Shown here piece after piece: positions 12,713 through 24,831 of a stretch of DNA of 64,000 bases. This DNA comes from an uncultured SAR86 cluster bacterium (lineage in GTDB: Bacteria > Pseudomonadota > Gammaproteobacteria > Magnimaribacterales > Magnimaribacteraceae), in the NCBI GenBank assembly GCA_902517565.1, contig CABYCU010000004.1:27514-91513 (forward strand). The letters are read 5' to 3'. Position 1 is the first letter of the stretch. The number at the start of each line of letters is the position of its first letter. The notes beneath the pieces were generated by a model, which was not told where the DNA came from, ran no database searches, and worked only from the letters and a program-made list of their open reading frames with translations. The position numbers and the translations under genes were made by a program.

Positions 12713-13003
12713 ATGCCAACATATATTTTTAAGAATACAAAAACTGATGAGATTTTCGAAAAACTGATGAGAATCTCAGAATTAGATGAATTCAAGAAGA
12801 AAAATCCAGATTTGGTACAAATGCCTACAGCTCCATCCTTTCGACTGAAGGGAACTGGCTGGTATGAAACTGACTTCAAAACAGGAAACAAAAAAAATAT
12901 TGCCAAGAGTGATAATGAAGGACAATCATCTAAAAAATCCAAAGATAATCAGGAACCTTCAACCAAAAAACCATCCTCAAAATTAAATGAAAAGAACACA
13001 TAA
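12713..13003 (+). CDS. FmdB-like small protein lacking zinc-ribbon cysteines
   Basis: MPTYIFKN...[18 protein letters not shown] resembles FmdB ends ([17 protein letters not shown]) but contains no Cys; directly upstream of aspS. Confidence 0.7.
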   Translation: MPTYIFKNTKTDEIFEKLMRISELDEFKKKNPDLVQMPTAPSFRLKGTGWYETDFKTGNKKNIAKSDNEGQSSKKSKDNQEPSTKKPSSKLNEKNT

Positions 13004-14762
13004 ATGTAGAGAAGTAACTCGCGATTTGATCGGAAAGGAAATTTCTGTGAGTGGCTGGATTCACAGAAGAAGAGATCATGGCGGTGTAATCTTTTTTGAC
13101 TTGCGTGATGAAGATGGATTAGTGCAAGTTGTCTATAACCCAGAGTCCAAAGCAATGTTCTCTCTTGCTGAAACTTGTCGGAATGAATATGTAATTTTTT
13201 CTAAAGGTGAAGTAAGAGAAAGGCCAGAAGGAACTGCAAATGATAATCTATTAACAGGCCAGGTAGAGATAATTGCCTCGGATCTTGAGATTATCAATTC
13301 ATCCTTACCAACACCATTTCAACTTGATGAATATGCTTCAGTTGGCGAAGAGACACGCCTTAAATACAGATTTCTAGACTTAAGAAGGTCTGAGATGCAG
13401 GATAATCTCAGATTAAGATCAAAAGTTTCTACTGCACTAAGAAGTCATTTAGATAAAGAAAATTTTGTTGAGATAGAAACACCATTATTAACGAAAGCTA
13501 CACCTGAAGGCGCAAGAGACTATTTAGTACCAAGCAGAACTTTTCCTGGTCAATTTTTTGCATTGCCCCAATCTCCTCAGTTATTCAAACAAACACTCAT
13601 GGCTTCAGGGTTTGAAAAATATTTTCAATTCGCTAAATGCTTCAGAGACGAAGATTTACGAGCTGATAGACAGCCAGAATTTACACAACTAGATATTGAG
13701 GTATCTTTTGCTGATTCCGAAGAAGTTATAAACTTGATAACTGAAATGATAAGGCGGGTTTTCAAGGAAACTCTATCAATTGATTTAGGTGAATTTCCAA
13801 AGATTTCCTATCATGAAGCTATTGAAAAATATGGAATAGATAAGCCTGATCTTAGAAACCCTCTCCAATTAGTTGAGGTTAAAGAAATATTCAAGGATTG
13901 TGAATTTAAGGTTTTCAGTGAACCAGCAAACGACAAAGATTCAAGAATTGCTGCCATGAAAGTCCCCAATGGTAAACTTCTTACCAGAAAACAAATTGAT
14001 GACTACACAGATTATGTTGGAACTTATGGTGCAAAAGGTCTTGCCTACATAAGAATAGATGACCCAACTAAAGGTAGGGAAGGTCTGCAATCTCCAATCA
14101 TAAAATTTATTGAAGATCCTATTCTTGAATCTTTATTATCTATTCTTGAAGTTAAAGAAGGCGATATTGTATTTTTTGGAGCGGGTAAAAATAACATAGT
14201 GAATGATTCTTTGGCAGCATTAAGAGATCTAGTTGCTAAAGATCTAGATTTATTGACATGTGATTGGGCACCTTGCTGGGTCGTAGACTTTCCAATGTTT
14301 GAAAAAAATAAGAATGGTGATCTCACACCTCTTCATCATCCTTTCACGGCCCCTAATTGCTCAATTGAAGAATTAATAAAGGATCCTCTGGCGGCTTTAA
14401 CAGATGCTTATGATGTTGTTCTGAACGGGACTGAACTTGGAGGCGGTTCAGTAAGAATTCATGATAAGGAGATGCAACAGACTGTACTAAATCTTCTTAG
14501 AATAAGTAATGACGAGGCAGAAGAGAAGTTTGGCTTTCTAATTTCTGCTTTACAGTATGGTTGTCCGCCCCATGCAGGCTTGGCAATTGGATTTGACAGA
14601 ATGATAATGCTAATGACTGGTTCAGAATCTATAAGAGACGTTATAGCCTTTCCAAAAACTCAAACCGCTTCATGTCTATTAACAGAGGCGCCTGGTGAGG
14701 CAGCATTAGATCAATTGGAAGAACTGCATATAAGATTCCATGGACTAGATAAGGAGGAATAG
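12987..14762 (+). CDS. aspS: Aspartyl-tRNA synthetase
   Basis: [72 protein letters not shown]. Confidence 0.98.
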   Translation: MKRTHKCREVTRDLIGKEISVSGWIHRRRDHGGVIFFDLRDEDGLVQVVYNPESKAMFSLAETCRNEYVIFSKGEVRERPEGTANDNLLTGQVEIIASDLEIINSSLPTPFQLDEYASVGEETRLKYRFLDLRRSEMQDNLRLRSKVSTALRSHLDKENFVEIETPLLTKATPEGARDYLVPSRTFPGQFFALPQSPQLFKQTLMASGFEKYFQFAKCFRDEDLRADRQPEFTQLDIEVSFADSEEVINLITEMIRRVFKETLSIDLGEFPKISYHEAIEKYGIDKPDLRNPLQLVEVKEIFKDCEFKVFSEPANDKDSRIAAMKVPNGKLLTRKQIDDYTDYVGTYGAKGLAYIRIDDPTKGREGLQSPIIKFIEDPILESLLSILEVKEGDIVFFGAGKNNIVNDSLAALRDLVAKDLDLLTCDWAPCWVVDFPMFEKNKNGDLTPLHHPFTAPNCSIEELIKDPLAALTDAYDVVLNGTELGGGSVRIHDKEMQQTVLNLLRISNDEAEEKFGFLISALQYGCPPHAGLAIGFDRMIMLMTGSESIRDVIAFPKTQTASCLLTEAPGEAALDQLEELHIRFHGLDKEE

Positions 14763-14763
14763 G

Positions 14764-15510
14764 GTGGCTGGTCATTCAAAATGGGCAAATATCAAGCATC
14801 GTAAAGGTAGACAAGATGCCAAAAGAGGAAAGGTTTTTTCGGTTTTAATAAGGGAATTAACGGTAGCCGCTAAATTAGGTGGTGGTGTTACAGATGACAA
14901 TCCTAGATTAAGAACAGCAGTCGATAAAGCGCTAGCTGCAAATATGACTAAAGATACTATTGAAAGAGCAATTCAAAGAGGTGCAGGTGGTCTTGAGGGA
15001 GAAAACCTAGAAGAAGTGAGTTTTGAAGGTTACGGCCCTGGTGGAATAGCAATAATAGTTGAATCCATGACTGATAATAACAATAGAACAGTTGCTGAGG
15101 TTAGACATGCATTTACAAAATCAGGAGGTAATCTAGGAACAAATGGTTCAGTCAGTTACCTTTTTGAAAAAAAAGGAATTATCACCGCTTCGTCTAACCA
15201 AGATGCTGACAATATCATGGAACTATCAATTGAGTCAGGCGCAGAAGATATCGAGTTGAATGATGATGAGACAGTTACTATTAGTTCTTCTCCTGAAGAC
15301 TTCGAGAACATTAAAAATTTGTTGATAGAAAATGAGATTAAGATTGATGACTCTGAAGTTTCTTTAATACCTGAAACAACAATTCAAGCTGACTTGGATA
15401 CTTCTTTAAAAGTTTTCAAATTATTAGAGATGCTTGAAGATTTAGATGATACTCAAAATGTTACTTCTAATATTGAGTTTGCAGAAGGTATGCTGGATCA
15501 ACTGGACTGA
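14764..15510 (+). CDS. yebC: YebC/PmpR family regulator/translation factor
   Basis: AGHSKWANIKHRKGRQDAKRGKVFSVLIRELTVAAKLGG; GTG start. Confidence 0.97.
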   Translation: MAGHSKWANIKHRKGRQDAKRGKVFSVLIRELTVAAKLGGGVTDDNPRLRTAVDKALAANMTKDTIERAIQRGAGGLEGENLEEVSFEGYGPGGIAIIVESMTDNNNRTVAEVRHAFTKSGGNLGTNGSVSYLFEKKGIITASSNQDADNIMELSIESGAEDIELNDDETVTISSSPEDFENIKNLLIENEIKIDDSEVSLIPETTIQADLDTSLKVFKLLEMLEDLDDTQNVTSNIEFAEGMLDQLD

Positions 15511-15511
15511 T

Positions 15512-15928
15512 ATGACTAATTCAAGAAATAAAGGAGCTTCTTTTGAAAGAGAAGTTGCTAACTTACTTACTAATGACTTGAATTTAAATAACAATATCAG
15601 AAGGATTCTCGAGCAAACAAGAGAAAAACATTTACCTGATTTAATGCTAGGAAGATGGTATCTCGAATGCAAAAGATATGGTTCAGGAGCTGAACCATTA
15701 GAAGCATGGTGGCAACAGGTATTAGATGCTACTAGGAATAAAGGTATACCAGCCTTGGTTTATAAGTTTGATAGACGACCAATTAAAGTTAGGGTGCCTC
15801 TGGGATCTATTAATCCTCAATTACATTTAGACTCTCCATTTACAGCAGATTTACTTTGGGATGATTTTATTTTCTTATTAAAGGAACTTTATGCTGAGGA
15901 TATTGCTGATCACGAAAATATTGAATAA
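15512..15928 (+). CDS. PDDEXK-like nuclease / Holliday-junction-resolvase-like protein
   Basis: NKGASFEREVANLL...LPDLMLGRWYLECKRYG pattern (E...D...E-C-K) typical of PDDEXK nucleases. Start taken at the ATG at 15512, not the ORF-track start at 15446 inside yebC. Confidence 0.7.
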   Translation: MTNSRNKGASFEREVANLLTNDLNLNNNIRRILEQTREKHLPDLMLGRWYLECKRYGSGAEPLEAWWQQVLDATRNKGIPALVYKFDRRPIKVRVPLGSINPQLHLDSPFTADLLWDDFIFLLKELYAEDIADHENIE

Positions 15929-16323
15929 TGCAAGACTATAATTTGACTGTATATTATGAGGACACTGACGCGCAAGGTGTTGTTTATTATGCTAACTACT
16001 TAAAATTCTTTGAAAGAGCAAGGACCGAATATTTAAGAGAATGCGGCTACGAACAGATGAAGCTTATGCAGGAAGGCATCATATTTGTTGTAAGGGGGGT
16101 AGAGATGAAGCTACAAAAACCAGCAAGATTAGACGATGTCCTAGTTATAAAATCTCAATTGATTAAATTAGGAAAGGTAAGTTTTGATTTTTTACAGAAA
16201 GCTTATTTAGAAAAAGAATTAATCACTCAGGCCAAAATACAATGCGGCAGTTTGGATGTTAAATCTTTTAAGCCGTCTGCTTTGCCTGAATATTTACAAT
16301 CAAGCATGAAAAAACTACTCTAA
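15928..16323 (+). CDS. ybgC: Tol-Pal system acyl-CoA thioesterase YbgC
   Basis: YYEDTDAQGVVYYANYLKFFERARTEYLRE hot-dog thioesterase motif; precedes tolQ. Confidence 0.93.
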   Translation: MQDYNLTVYYEDTDAQGVVYYANYLKFFERARTEYLRECGYEQMKLMQEGIIFVVRGVEMKLQKPARLDDVLVIKSQLIKLGKVSFDFLQKAYLEKELITQAKIQCGSLDVKSFKPSALPEYLQSSMKKLL

Positions 16324-16327
16324 AGAT

Positions 16328-16996
16328 ATGGAACTTTCAATATTAGAACTCTTTTTAAACGCCAGCTTTGTTGTGAAATCAGTAATTTTGATCCTGATCT
16401 TGGCTTCAATTTTATCTTGGATGATTATCTTTGAACGTTGGTTATACATCAAAAGAGTAAAACAAGAATTTGAAGAATTTGAATTACGGTTTTGGTCTGA
16501 CGAAGGTGTGGAAGCTTTACTGGAGTCTAGTCAGGAAGAAGGGCATGAGCCCATAGGTGCCGAATGTATATTCCAAATAGGTTACCTTGATTACAAGAGA
16601 TTGTATGCCGAAAATATTGATCCTGAAGTGATTATGGAGAGTGTTCAAAGAAATATGAGAGCTACTCTTTCAAAGGAACAGGGCTTACTTGAGAAACATC
16701 TGCCTTTTTTAGCTACCGTAGCATCAGTAAGTCCTTACATAGGCCTTTTTGGCACTGTTTGGGGGATTATGAACTCTTTTAGAGGGTTAGCTGGAGCTTC
16801 TCAAGCAACTCTCTCAGCGGTTGCTCCTGGCATATCTGAAGCTTTAATAGCAACTGCTATAGGTCTGTTTGCAGCGATACCAGCGCTTATAGCATACAAC
16901 CGTTTCATTTCCGAATCTGATAGCCTTTATTCAAAATTTGAGGGTTTTAAAGAAGAGTTTTCTGCTGTTTTACAAAGAGACATTCATTCAAATTAA
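16328..16996 (+). CDS. tolQ: Tol-Pal system protein TolQ
   Basis: PFLATVASVSPYIGLFGTVWGIMNSFRGL, APGISEALIATAIGLFAAIPALIAYN. Confidence 0.95.
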   Translation: MELSILELFLNASFVVKSVILILILASILSWMIIFERWLYIKRVKQEFEEFELRFWSDEGVEALLESSQEEGHEPIGAECIFQIGYLDYKRLYAENIDPEVIMESVQRNMRATLSKEQGLLEKHLPFLATVASVSPYIGLFGTVWGIMNSFRGLAGASQATLSAVAPGISEALIATAIGLFAAIPALIAYNRFISESDSLYSKFEGFKEEFSAVLQRDIHSN

Positions 16997-17000
16997 GATA

Positions 17001-17420
17001 ATGAAAAGAAGAAATCTAATATCAGATATAAATGTTGTTCCATACATAGATGTGATGTTGGTTCTTTTGGTTATTTTTATGATTTCAGCTCCTTTGATGG
17101 TTCAAGGTATTCAAGTAAATTTACCACAAGCTTCTTCTGAAGCCCTGCCTGTAAAGAACAACGAACCACTCATAGTATCTATACAAAAAGATGGAGCCTT
17201 ATTCCTTGAATCTGATTCAACTAAAAATACATCATTGAGTTTAAAGGACCTAAATAACGCTACGAAAAAAATATTAGAAGTTAATCCTGGGCTGCAAGTA
17301 GTCATCAGAGGAGATGGGCAAGTTAAATATGAAAGGGTCATGACTGTTATGGCTGAACTGCAAACTGCTGGTGCAACAGACATAGGTCTTATTTCTCAAC
17401 CTAAAAAAACGGAGCGATGA
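17001..17420 (+). CDS. tolR: Tol-Pal system protein TolR
   Basis: SDINVVPYIDVMLVLLVIFMISAPLMVQGIQVNLP; start set at MKRRNLIS (17001). Confidence 0.94.
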   Translation: MKRRNLISDINVVPYIDVMLVLLVIFMISAPLMVQGIQVNLPQASSEALPVKNNEPLIVSIQKDGALFLESDSTKNTSLSLKDLNNATKKILEVNPGLQVVIRGDGQVKYERVMTVMAELQTAGATDIGLISQPKKTER

Positions 17421-18022
17421 ATTATTTTGCTCCATTTTTTCTATCTATCTTTATACATCTTGGCATAGTTCTATCTTTCTCAAATCTTTTTAATATAGAT
17501 TTCGATACTTTTAATATCGAGGCAGCTAGACCCATACAGGCTTATCTGTTCTTTGAAGAAGAAAAGCCTTCTCCACAAAAGAAGCAGTTCATTCAGAATG
17601 ACAACACAAAAGAAGTAATCGTTTCAAAAGAACCTGAAAAGATATTACTTTCTGATATTAATAAAGCTATTGAGCAAGTTAATAAGACTGAAAATAATAA
17701 TATTTCTTTCGCTATAAATAATAAAGAAATAGCTAAGAGTGATCTTATTAAATACTCATCAATAATAAAGAATCAAGTTATGGATAATTGGAAAAGACCT
17801 TCTAATTTAAACCTTAATTTGAAGACAGAAATTGAAATTATACTCGTACCTACAGGTGAAATTATATCTTCTACAATAATCCGAGGCAGTGGAAATGATA
17901 TTTTTGATGAATCAGCTTTGAGAGCAATTTCTAGGGTAAACTCTTTTGAAGGTTTGAATATGCAAATGAATTTATTTGATGAACACTTTAGAAATTTTAT
18001 TCTAATTTTTAGACCAGAGTAG
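17417..18022 (+). CDS. tolA: TolA-like energy transducer (short)
   Basis: N-terminal TM segment, C-terminal TolA/TonB-like domain (VPTGEIISSTIIRGSGNDIFDESALRAISRV), between tolR and tolB. Confidence 0.82.
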   Translation: MNYFAPFFLSIFIHLGIVLSFSNLFNIDFDTFNIEAARPIQAYLFFEEEKPSPQKKQFIQNDNTKEVIVSKEPEKILLSDINKAIEQVNKTENNNISFAINNKEIAKSDLIKYSSIIKNQVMDNWKRPSNLNLNLKTEIEIILVPTGEIISSTIIRGSGNDIFDESALRAISRVNSFEGLNMQMNLFDEHFRNFILIFRPE

Positions 18023-18035
18023 AGCTAAATACTTA

Positions 18036-19322
18036 ATGCTTAAAAATATCTTAATAACTACTACAATTTTTTTTATTGCTGTTATTCATTCACAATTAAG
18101 GATAGAGATTAAAGGAGGAATAGAAGATCCAATAACTCTAGCCGTTGTCCCTTTAGAGTGGAATATAGAATTAACTCAAAGAGACTATGTTCATAGAATT
18201 ATAAAATCCGATCTTGAATCTTTTGGAGAATTTAAGGTTTTGTCTCCAGAGAATATGCTCAGTTTGCCCACTAATCAGGAGGAGGTATTTTATAAGGATT
18301 GGAGAATGCTTGGTGTAGATTATCTTGTAATAGGTAGTATCAGTTCTACAGAGATCGAAGATGAAATAGTAGCAGACTACATAATTTTTGATGTCATTAG
18401 AGAAAGAATTCTTCACAAAGGAAATGTAATTGGACCTCCCAAAACATTACGTAAAATAGGACATAAGATTAGTGACAAAATTTATTCCCGTATTCAAGGA
18501 ATTCCTGGAATCTTTTCCACAAAGATTGCTTATATTGATAAACCTTCGGCAGAAGATCAAAATTATAATCTCAGAATTTCAGATGTAGATGGTTATGATA
18601 GCTTGTCATTATTTTCTTCTCCTCAACCATTGATGTCCCCAAGCTGGTCTCCTGATAGAGAAAATATAGCTTATGTTTCTTTTGAAGAAGGTACTTCTAG
18701 GATATTTCTTCAAAAATTGACTACTGCAGAAAGGCGAGGATTGAAGCTTGAGGAAGGAATAAACAGCTCACCCAATTGGTCTCCCAATGGAGATAAAATC
18801 TCAGCAGTTTTATCTAAATCTGGAAATCCTGACATCTTTACTTATGATTTAAACTTAGATGAATGGACTCAAGTGACTAAGCATTTTGGCATAGATACAG
18901 AACCAGATTGGTCTCCAAATTCTAAAAAAATTCTTTTTACTTCTAACCGTTCTGGATCTCCTCAGATTTATGAAGTAAATATAAGATCTAATCGAATAAA
19001 AAGATTAACATTTGAAGGAACTTATAATGCAAGGGGACGATATCTTCCCAATGGAAAAGGTATTGTTTTTGTGCATAGAAGGAATGGTATCTTTCACATC
19101 GCAACGCAAAATCTAAAAACCGGCAAGATAAGAATACTCACTGATACCTTTTTAGATGAATCCCCCACTGTTTCTCCAAATGGCAATGTAGTTATTTACG
19201 CTACTAAAGATGGAGATAAGGATACGCTTGCAGGTATAACTATTGACGGTAAAACAAAATTTATAATGTTGTCTATAAAAGGAGAGGCCAGAGAACCAGC
19301 GTGGTCACCACTAATAGATTAG
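18036..19322 (+). CDS. tolB: Tol-Pal system beta-propeller TolB
   Basis: SPSWSPDRENIAYVSFE, SPNWSPNGDKISAVLSKSGNPDI, EPDWSPNSKKILFTSNRSGSPQIY repeats. Confidence 0.96.
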   Translation: MLKNILITTTIFFIAVIHSQLRIEIKGGIEDPITLAVVPLEWNIELTQRDYVHRIIKSDLESFGEFKVLSPENMLSLPTNQEEVFYKDWRMLGVDYLVIGSISSTEIEDEIVADYIIFDVIRERILHKGNVIGPPKTLRKIGHKISDKIYSRIQGIPGIFSTKIAYIDKPSAEDQNYNLRISDVDGYDSLSLFSSPQPLMSPSWSPDRENIAYVSFEEGTSRIFLQKLTTAERRGLKLEEGINSSPNWSPNGDKISAVLSKSGNPDIFTYDLNLDEWTQVTKHFGIDTEPDWSPNSKKILFTSNRSGSPQIYEVNIRSNRIKRLTFEGTYNARGRYLPNGKGIVFVHRRNGIFHIATQNLKTGKIRILTDTFLDESPTVSPNGNVVIYATKDGDKDTLAGITIDGKTKFIMLSIKGEAREPAWSPLID

Positions 19323-19359
19323 AATCGAAATAAAAGTATAATAAGCACAGGAGGCTTAA

Positions 19360-19824
19360 ATGAATACTACTCACAAATTTTTATTAACTTTAATGGTTTT
19401 TTTCCTTGCATCTTGTACCTCGGTCTCTAGTGATCGAACGAATGATGCTACTGCAATATCAGCAACGGCTAGTGGCGCTTATTCTGATACCGGGGTGACT
19501 TCAAACAATGTTTTGTACTTTGCTTATGATAAATCAGATATAAATTCTGAAGGGAGAACTAAAATCAGAACTTTAGCAAGATTGATCAATGAAAATAACT
19601 TAAGCGTTAGAGTTGAAGGCCATTGTGATGAAAGAGGTACCAGAGAATATAACTTGGCTTTAGGCGAGATGAGAGCAAAAACAGTTACGGAACTTTTAAT
19701 TATTAATGGAGTTTCTTCAGAGAAAATTTCTACTGTTAGTTACGGAGAAGAGAAACCAGTTTCATCAGGGTCAAACGAACGATCTTGGTCTCAAAACAGA
19801 AGAGCATTAGTTAAAACTTTCTAA
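19360..19824 (+). CDS. pal: Peptidoglycan-associated lipoprotein
   Basis: Lipobox FFLASC; OmpA-like VRVEGHCDERGTREYNLALGEMRAKTV. Confidence 0.95.
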   Translation: MNTTHKFLLTLMVFFLASCTSVSSDRTNDATAISATASGAYSDTGVTSNNVLYFAYDKSDINSEGRTKIRTLARLINENNLSVRVEGHCDERGTREYNLALGEMRAKTVTELLIINGVSSEKISTVSYGEEKPVSSGSNERSWSQNRRALVKTF

Positions 19825-19828
19825 AGAA

Positions 19829-20506
19829 TTGAATAGACTCTTTTTAATTACTCTTATACTCATATCACCTAATTTTATTTCTTCTGAAACAGAGGAAAGC
19901 CTTGAGCTGCTTTATCAGAAAATCCAGGTACTTGAAAATGAGATTCAGGATTTAAGAAATATATTGGAAGAAAACTCTATCCTTGTAGATAGGTCCTTGG
20001 AGCTGCAACAACAGAGATATCTAGATTTAGATGCAAGAATATTAGAAATCTCTAAGCTTGAATCAGAGGAAGTAATGATTATTGAATCTGATAACTTGGA
20101 TCAGACAGATGAACTAGAAAGAAACTTATATAAACAAGCTTTGACTCTCTTTGAAGAATCAAGATTTGCTGAAGCTTTAGAAATTTTTTCTGAAATTATA
20201 ATTTCTTTTCCTGAGGGCTCTTATACTCCTGAAGCTTATTTCTGGTCAGGTGAGTTATTTTTAGCTCAGGAAATGTTCGAAGATGCAAAGATAAGCTACC
20301 AAAATGTGGTTGATCAATTCCCTGATCACCAAAGATCTCCCGACTCTTTGTTTAAAATAGCAGAAATACTTAGAGCACAAGGTGAGCTAGATCTAGCAAC
20401 TATTCTATATAGTAATGTGATAGAGAATTATCCTGACACTGGCGCTTCTCAACTATCAATAAAATCTAAAGAAAAATTAAAAGAAGAGTCGAATTTAATT
20501 GATTAA
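19829..20506 (+). CDS. cpoB: Tol-Pal associated TPR protein CpoB (YbgF)
   Basis: N-terminal coiled coil plus TPRs (YFWSGELFLAQEMFEDAKISYQNVVDQFPDHQRSPDSLFKIAEI); follows pal; TTG start. Confidence 0.88.
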   Translation: MNRLFLITLILISPNFISSETEESLELLYQKIQVLENEIQDLRNILEENSILVDRSLELQQQRYLDLDARILEISKLESEEVMIIESDNLDQTDELERNLYKQALTLFEESRFAEALEIFSEIIISFPEGSYTPEAYFWSGELFLAQEMFEDAKISYQNVVDQFPDHQRSPDSLFKIAEILRAQGELDLATILYSNVIENYPDTGASQLSIKSKEKLKEESNLID

Positions 20507-20531
20507 ACCTTTAATATACGCTTTTTTTTTC

Positions 20532-20607
20532 GGGCCGTTAGCTCAGTCGGTAGAGCAGTTCGCTTTTAACGAATTGGTCCTGCGTTCGAGTCGCAGACGG
20601 CCCACCA
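20532..20607 (+). tRNA. tRNA-Lys (anticodon TTT), CCA encoded
   Basis: Acceptor GGGCCGT/ACGGCCC, D-arm GCTCAGTCGGTAGAGC, anticodon loop CTTTTAA, T-loop GTTCGAGTC, 3' ACCA. Confidence 0.95.
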
Positions 20608-20614
20608 ACCTAAG

Positions 20615-20977
20615 ATGAATATATTCCTGATTTGCCTTGGTGCTTCCCTAGGAGCTCTCAGCAGATTCTATGTGTCCAATCTTTTTCTTAAAAGTGAGAC
20701 TACTCATCTACCTATAGGTATTTTGATAGTGAACATACTAGGCTGTTTCCTTATCGGATTCTTTTATAACTTAATGAATACAGATTTAGAGAAGATATAC
20801 ACACCTTTGCTATTTGTAGGTTTCTTGGGAGCTTTTACTACTTTTTCTGCATTTACAAAGGAGACTTTAGAATTAATTAATTCAGGTAACTTTTTGTATG
20901 CTTCCTTTTATGTATTAATTTCTGTTTTTTCTTGTCTTGTAGCCACTTGGTTAGGAATGTACATAACTAAAACATAA
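20615..20977 (+). CDS. crcB: Fluoride ion channel CrcB/Fluc
   Basis: GASLGALSRFYVSN, GILIVNILGCFLIGFF, GFLGAFTTFSAFTKET motifs. Confidence 0.93.
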   Translation: MNIFLICLGASLGALSRFYVSNLFLKSETTHLPIGILIVNILGCFLIGFFYNLMNTDLEKIYTPLLFVGFLGAFTTFSAFTKETLELINSGNFLYASFYVLISVFSCLVATWLGMYITKT

Positions 20978-21541
20978 CTATTTTATTTTTAACCCTCTGG
21001 TATCTCTCATTATTTGCCTATAACTATATCCTTTCAATCCCTCTGAAGTTAGCAGCTTAGAGGCCTCCCTTCTTAACCAAGTTATACCTTTTCCAGGATT
21101 TTCAGACTGTAGGTCCTGAATCAAATGTAACAATCTTTCTTTTTTGAGAGCAGACTCCATTGAATTATTTTCAGAACCCAGAGCTTGAAAACCTGGAATT
21201 GATTTGTCAAAAATGTAGCCTTTTATATTTGATACTTCTAAGGCGTCCATCATCAGCATAGTGTTATATACAAGAGTTTTGGCAATAGGATTTCTGTCCA
21301 TTTCATCTAGAATTAGCTTCCCTCTAAATATTATGTGTGCTGCTAGTCTAATTCTTTCGGATATGTCCTCACTATCAAGCATACCAATAACATCATCCCA
21401 TTTTGTAGATAGGTCAGATTCTGCTAAAACCTCAGCGGCAGCTGCAGCAATGTTCCTGATACTTTTTTTAGGATCCATATCTTCAACAGCTTCCTGAAGT
21501 TGCGTTTGACTTATATCAAGAGTTGATTCTTTTGGATCCAT
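20978..21541 (-). CDS. Hypothetical protein
   Basis: Intact 187-aa ORF filling the space between crcB and the DUF1543 gene; no family recognised. Confidence 0.6.
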   Translation of the reverse strand: MDPKESTLDISQTQLQEAVEDMDPKKSIRNIAAAAAEVLAESDLSTKWDDVIGMLDSEDISERIRLAAHIIFRGKLILDEMDRNPIAKTLVYNTMLMMDALEVSNIKGYIFDKSIPGFQALGSENNSMESALKKERLLHLIQDLQSENPGKGITWLRREASKLLTSEGLKGYSYRQIMRDTRGLKIK

Positions 21542-21647
21542 ATTTCTAATGTTAGCTCATTAATCTACATTATTTCTTCTACCGTTGTCTATTGGCTATA
21601 TTGGTATATATTAGTTTGATATAACTTTATTTAGGAAAAGTAGGGAT

Positions 21648-23700
<2,053 letters not shown>

Positions 23701-23784
23701 GCTATTTTCTTTCTAAGAAACCAGATACTATATTAATAGAACTTCTTAGATTTACTAAAATAAAGATAGTTCCAATTCAAGGTA

Positions 23785-24831
23785 ATGCAAAATTTATTAA
23801 GCAAATTTATAAGTCGTTTCTTCTCTAACGAGGAATCGGTATATTTCGCTATTCTTTTATTTATAACCTTTATTTTCATATTATTTTTCGGAAGTATTCT
23901 TCTGCCTGTTATTGTAAGCATTGTTATAGCCTTCCTTTTGAATGGTCTTTTGAGGACATTAGTAGAGTTAAATATATCTTATAGATTGTCCCTATTAATT
24001 ACATTATTAATTTTTTTCGGGTTTTATCTTAGTTTATTTCTTGCTCTTCCCTCTCTAGGCACTCAAATCAATAATCTTCTACAGAATTTACCCAGCATAG
24101 TAAGCTCTTTCCAGTCCACATTGACCGATATGAATAATTACTTCTCACAAGAGGACCTAGATTTAATTTTTTCTAATTTAAGTAATCAGATAAATAGCTT
24201 ATTAGGTTCTGCCTTAGGACAATTAGCAGGCACTATATCTCTAATGTTTAATGCCATTCTCTATGCGATCATGATCCCTCTGATGGTGTTCTTTTTTTTG
24301 AAGGACAAAGATCAATTGCTACCTTTAGCCTCAGTTTTGCTTCCGAAAGAAAATGGATTTATGCAATCTGTATTTTCTGAAATGAACGACCAATTGTTTA
24401 ATTATGTCACAGGTAAATTTTTGGAAATGATTATAGTCGCTTCCGTATCTTATGGTTTATTTGCAATTTTAGGCTTACCTTACGCAGTATTGATAGCTAT
24501 CCTGGTTGGCTTATCAGTAATTATCCCGATATTTGGAGCAATTCTTGTGACCATTCCTGTTGTCTTGATAGGCTTATATGAATGGGGATTGTCTGATAAT
24601 TTCTATTGGCTACTTGGCATGTACTTAGCTATACAAATGTTAGATGGAAATGTCCTGGTTCCTATTCTTTTCTCAAATAGGAATAATCTTCATCCTGTTA
24701 TCATCATCATCTCAGTATTATTTTTTGGCGGATTGTGGGGTTTTTGGGGTTTATTCTTCGCAATCCCTTTAGCAACCTTTATAAAAGCAATCATCAATTC
24801 TTGGCCCGAACCAAAAAATTTAGGAGCCTAG
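23785..24831 (+). CDS. perM: AI-2E family transporter (PerM-like)
   Basis: Multi-TM protein with PYAVLIAILVGLSVIIPIFGAILVTIPVV and QMLDGNVLVPILFSNRNNLHPVIIIISVLFFGGLWGFWG; adjacent to bepA. Confidence 0.88.
   Translation: MQNLLSKFISRFFSNEESVYFAILLFITFIFILFFGSILLPVIVSIVIAFLLNGLLRTLVELNISYRLSLLITLLIFFGFYLSLFLALPSLGTQINNLLQNLPSIVSSFQSTLTDMNNYFSQEDLDLIFSNLSNQINSLLGSALGQLAGTISLMFNAILYAIMIPLMVFFFLKDKDQLLPLASVLLPKENGFMQSVFSEMNDQLFNYVTGKFLEMIIVASVSYGLFAILGLPYAVLIAILVGLSVIIPIFGAILVTIPVVLIGLYEWGLSDNFYWLLGMYLAIQMLDGNVLVPILFSNRNNLHPVIIIISVLFFGGLWGFWGLFFAIPLATFIKAIINSWPEPKNLGA

Noticed and set aside
15446-15511. Extended N-terminus of the nuclease ORF overlapping the yebC end
   Set aside because: Extra 22 residues are out-of-frame yebC sequence; ATG at 15512 immediately after the yebC stop is more plausible
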